The notes below the pieces were generated by a model. That model was not told where the DNA came from and did not search any database. It saw only the letters and a list, made by a program, of their open reading frames with translations. From Arthrobacter sp. SLBN-112 (GTDB lineage: Bacteria; Actinomycetota; Actinomycetes; Actinomycetales; Micrococcaceae), in NCBI RefSeq assembly GCF_030944625.1, contig NZ_JAUSXY010000001.1:1054001-1118000 (forward strand): a DNA stretch of 64,000 nucleotides, read 5' to 3'. This document shows, in pieces, positions 62,222-64,000 of this stretch (position 1 is the first letter of the stretch; every line of letters starts with the position of its first letter). The translations under genes were made by a program, and so were the position numbers.

Positions 62222-62263
62222 ATTGAACGACTGTTCAATACTTTTCTTGAACAGTCGTTCAAT
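62222..62263. promoter_or_regulatory. TetR operator upstream of betB, nested palindrome
   Basis: ATTGAACGACTGTTCAA (62222-62238) and TTGAACAGTCGTTCAAT (62247-62263) are perfect inverted repeats separated by TACTTTTC. Each half is itself a palindrome (TTGAAC..GTTCAA). It sits 20 bp before the betB start and 40 bp after the TetR gene stop, so it fits a site for the TetR protein. Confidence 0.8.
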
Positions 62264-62302
62264 GCTACGCCCGCCACTATCCGCGTGGTACGGCGGGTGG
62301 CC

Positions 62303-62929
62303 TCAGTCCAGGCCGGGTTCCGGGGAGGTTCCTGTGTCGTCCGGAACCGGTGCGAAGGCGATCTCCTCCGTACGGGCGATGCTCCGCTGGGTGGCAGCCC
62401 GGTCCACGCCGAGGAGGGCGGTCAACCACATGCCGTTTTGGATGACGACAATATCGGCGGCCCGATCCCTGCATGCCTTCCAAGGGAGTTCAGGAATCGC
62501 ATTGGACACCAGTGTGGCGAGCCCGTCCAGGTACCGGTCGAACGCGGCGGCGTTGATCTGGGCGTAATCCTCGTCGGCCCGGGCCAGGGCCCACAGGTGC
62601 AAGCGCAGTGACAGGTAGCGGGTGGTCAGCAAGTCTGCGCCTGCCACCCGCCGAAGCGCTTTGCGCAATTGTTCGTCAGGGGGCAAGGACGGGTCCGGCG
62701 CAACCAGCAGGAGGTCGTGTTCGTCCACCCGCCGCAGGGCAGCCCGGATCAGCGTGGTCTTGTCGTCGTAGTAGTAGTTCACCAGGCCCAGAGCCACGCC
62801 TGCTTCGCGCGCCACGGCACGCATGCTCACCCCTGCAATGCCATGGCGGGACAACAGGTCCATCGCCGCCTCGAGGATGCGTGACTGCCTGTCCACCTGT
62901 TCGCCGGAGTTCACGGCATTCGTCCCCAT
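62303..62929 (-). CDS. TetR-family regulator, BetI-like
   Basis: 208 aa. The HTH reads SRHGIAGVSMRAVAREAGVA, then LGLVNYYYDDKTTLIRAAL. The C-terminal ligand domain is BetI-like in style (VVIQNGMWLTALLGVDRAA). The same strand as betB-betA-permease, with the nested operator between. Choline or betaine aldehyde is the likely inducer (inference). Confidence 0.88.
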   Translation of the reverse strand: MGTNAVNSGEQVDRQSRILEAAMDLLSRHGIAGVSMRAVAREAGVALGLVNYYYDDKTTLIRAALRRVDEHDLLLVAPDPSLPPDEQLRKALRRVAGADLLTTRYLSLRLHLWALARADEDYAQINAAAFDRYLDGLATLVSNAIPELPWKACRDRAADIVVIQNGMWLTALLGVDRAATQRSIARTEEIAFAPVPDDTGTSPEPGLD

Positions 62930-63006
62930 CTGGCCAGACTATTGCCTAACCGGCCGGAAGCGCACTTTGCCGGACCCGGGCGGGCGCCCGGCTGAGCTGT
63001 ATGCCG

Positions 63007-63999
63007 TCACGGCTGGGCGTGGTCCGCGCGCTCAAGCAGGCGGGACACCCCGTAGCCAATCACCAAGCCCCAGAATGCGGCGTGGATGTTGAAGAGGTTC
63101 ATGCCGGAGATGGTCACCACGAACGTCACCAGCGAACCCAGGGTGAAGCTCGTGGCGAAGGCCGTGACGAAGGCCTGCTGAAGGGCGCGCAGCATCGCGA
63201 TGCCGCCCAGCGCCAGGACGAACTCCTTGGGCGCGGCCAGCATCAGCCGGGTCAGGGTGGGGGCAAACGCGGCGAATACCAGGGCCAGCAGGCCGTACGC
63301 CACGGCAGCCGTGTATTGGCGCTGGCGCTTCCCGGACGACGTCAACAGGGCGTTGGTGGGACCCGTGACGCATGCCGAAACTGCGCCGAATCCGGCATTC
63401 AGTATTGAAAACGCGCCCGAGGCGATGGCGAAGGCATTCACCGGCGGCTGATGGCCGGCGGCGCGGAGGACGGCGATGCCCTGGCCGTTTTGGACGAACA
63501 GCACGGTGAGGGCCAGGGGAACCACCAGCTCGAGCTGGGCAGCCCATGTGAAATCAGGGGCGGTGAAAACCGGGGTGGCCAGGAGCGGTCCGCCGGGCGC
63601 AAGGTTGAACTGGCCGCTGGCCGCCACGGCGATGCAGCCTGCCACCAGGGTGCCCAGGACCGGCGGCAGGTACCTGCCAAGCCTGGGAACTGCGGTGAGG
63701 ACCAGGAACGCGGCCACCATCGGAGCAGCCACCGCCGGGTTGTCCTGGGTGGAGGCAACGATGTCAGTGCCGAACTTCAGGAACACCGCGGCCACCATGG
63801 CCATCACGAGCGGCATGGGCACCAGCGCCATGGCTTTACGCACCACCCCGGTGGCGCCCAGGGCGAGGATCAGCACGCCGGAGGTGAAGAAGGCCCCGAC
63901 GACTTCGGGGAAGGCCAGATGCTGAAGGGAAGGTCCCAGGAGCACCGTGCCGGGGATGGACCAGGCGAAGCCCAGGGGCTGCCGGTAAATGAGCGACAT
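63007..63999 (-). CDS. benE: Benzoate/H+ symporter BenE-like (5' truncated by window edge)
   Basis: 330 codons visible; the family is about 390-400 aa and the frame stays open at the right edge, so the N-terminus lies outside. Multi-helix protein with QNGQGIAVLRAAGHQPPVNAF and a following GFGAVSACVTGPTNALLTSSG, conserved in BenE. It may import an aromatic acid. No benzoate catabolic gene is in the window. Confidence 0.85.
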   Translation of the reverse strand: MSLIYRQPLGFAWSIPGTVLLGPSLQHLAFPEVVGAFFTSGVLILALGATGVVRKAMALVPMPLVMAMVAAVFLKFGTDIVASTQDNPAVAAPMVAAFLVLTAVPRLGRYLPPVLGTLVAGCIAVAASGQFNLAPGGPLLATPVFTAPDFTWAAQLELVVPLALTVLFVQNGQGIAVLRAAGHQPPVNAFAIASGAFSILNAGFGAVSACVTGPTNALLTSSGKRQRQYTAAVAYGLLALVFAAFAPTLTRLMLAAPKEFVLALGGIAMLRALQQAFVTAFATSFTLGSLVTFVVTISGMNLFNIHAAFWGLVIGYGVSRLLERADHAQP

Positions 64000-64000
64000 C

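Noticed and set aside
1..64000. CRISPR array, prophage, intact IS element or tRNA/rRNA genes
   Set aside because: I saw no regularly spaced repeats, transposase or integrase, and no cloverleaf or rRNA-like sequence.

Overview
The window is a GC-rich, densely coded chromosomal segment. Gene families, codon usage and operon style suggest an Arthrobacter/Pseudarthrobacter-type actinobacterium (Micrococcaceae); this is inferred from protein resemblance because no rRNA or tRNA is present. About 48 protein genes are supported. I see no prophage, intact IS element, CRISPR array or RNA gene.

Layout. 1-10 kb: CopD-CtaG copper/oxidase assembly protein, an NHLRC2-like thioredoxin/NHL protein, a DUF559 protein, a membrane-anchored unknown, a HerA-like ATPase, then a GNAT and an FAD/NAD(P)-binding protein. 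10-16 kb: a divergent amino-acid-type ABC transporter with two flavin-dependent monooxygenases, probably scavenging an organic S or N compound. 16-22.5 kb: an organic-anion MFS transporter, two small genes (one a 27-residue Cys-rich peptide), DctA plus a PrpF-type isomerase with a divergent LysR, and a GntR regulator with a clear palindromic operator. 22.8-25.4 kb: a secreted intradiol-dioxygenase-like lipoprotein and a polysaccharide deacetylase.

25.4-37.1 kb is a glycan-use island: a ROK repressor, a MalEFGK-type ABC transporter, a CehA/McbA metallohydrolase, a GH38 alpha-mannosidase, a Gfo/Idh/MocA dehydrogenase and a TIM-barrel isomerase. Its two divergent ends carry near-identical 20-bp operators over the -35 boxes. 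37.3-39.6 kb: SRPBCC protein, lipase-like hydrolase, small unknown. 40-46.8 kb: PLP decarboxylase, PuuD-like hydrolase and amino-acid ABC transporter under a PucR regulator.

47.5-55.8 kb centres on cobalamin-dependent metH. Its last 75 bp are repeated 709 bp downstream, bracketing a small HTH gene. Next comes an ECF transporter with T, A, A and S modules in one chain, translationally coupled to a Ser-Ala-linker lipoprotein resembling DUF4430 (transcobalamin C-terminal-like); I propose a vitamin B12 uptake system. 55.9-64 kb: a WS/DGAT acyltransferase, a choline-to-betaine cluster (APC permease, GMC dehydrogenase, aldehyde dehydrogenase, TetR with a nested palindromic operator) and a BenE-type transporter cut by the right edge.

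Five genes carry an apparent single extra base, mostly in short homopolymers. This looks more like sequencing or assembly error than five independent pseudogenes.
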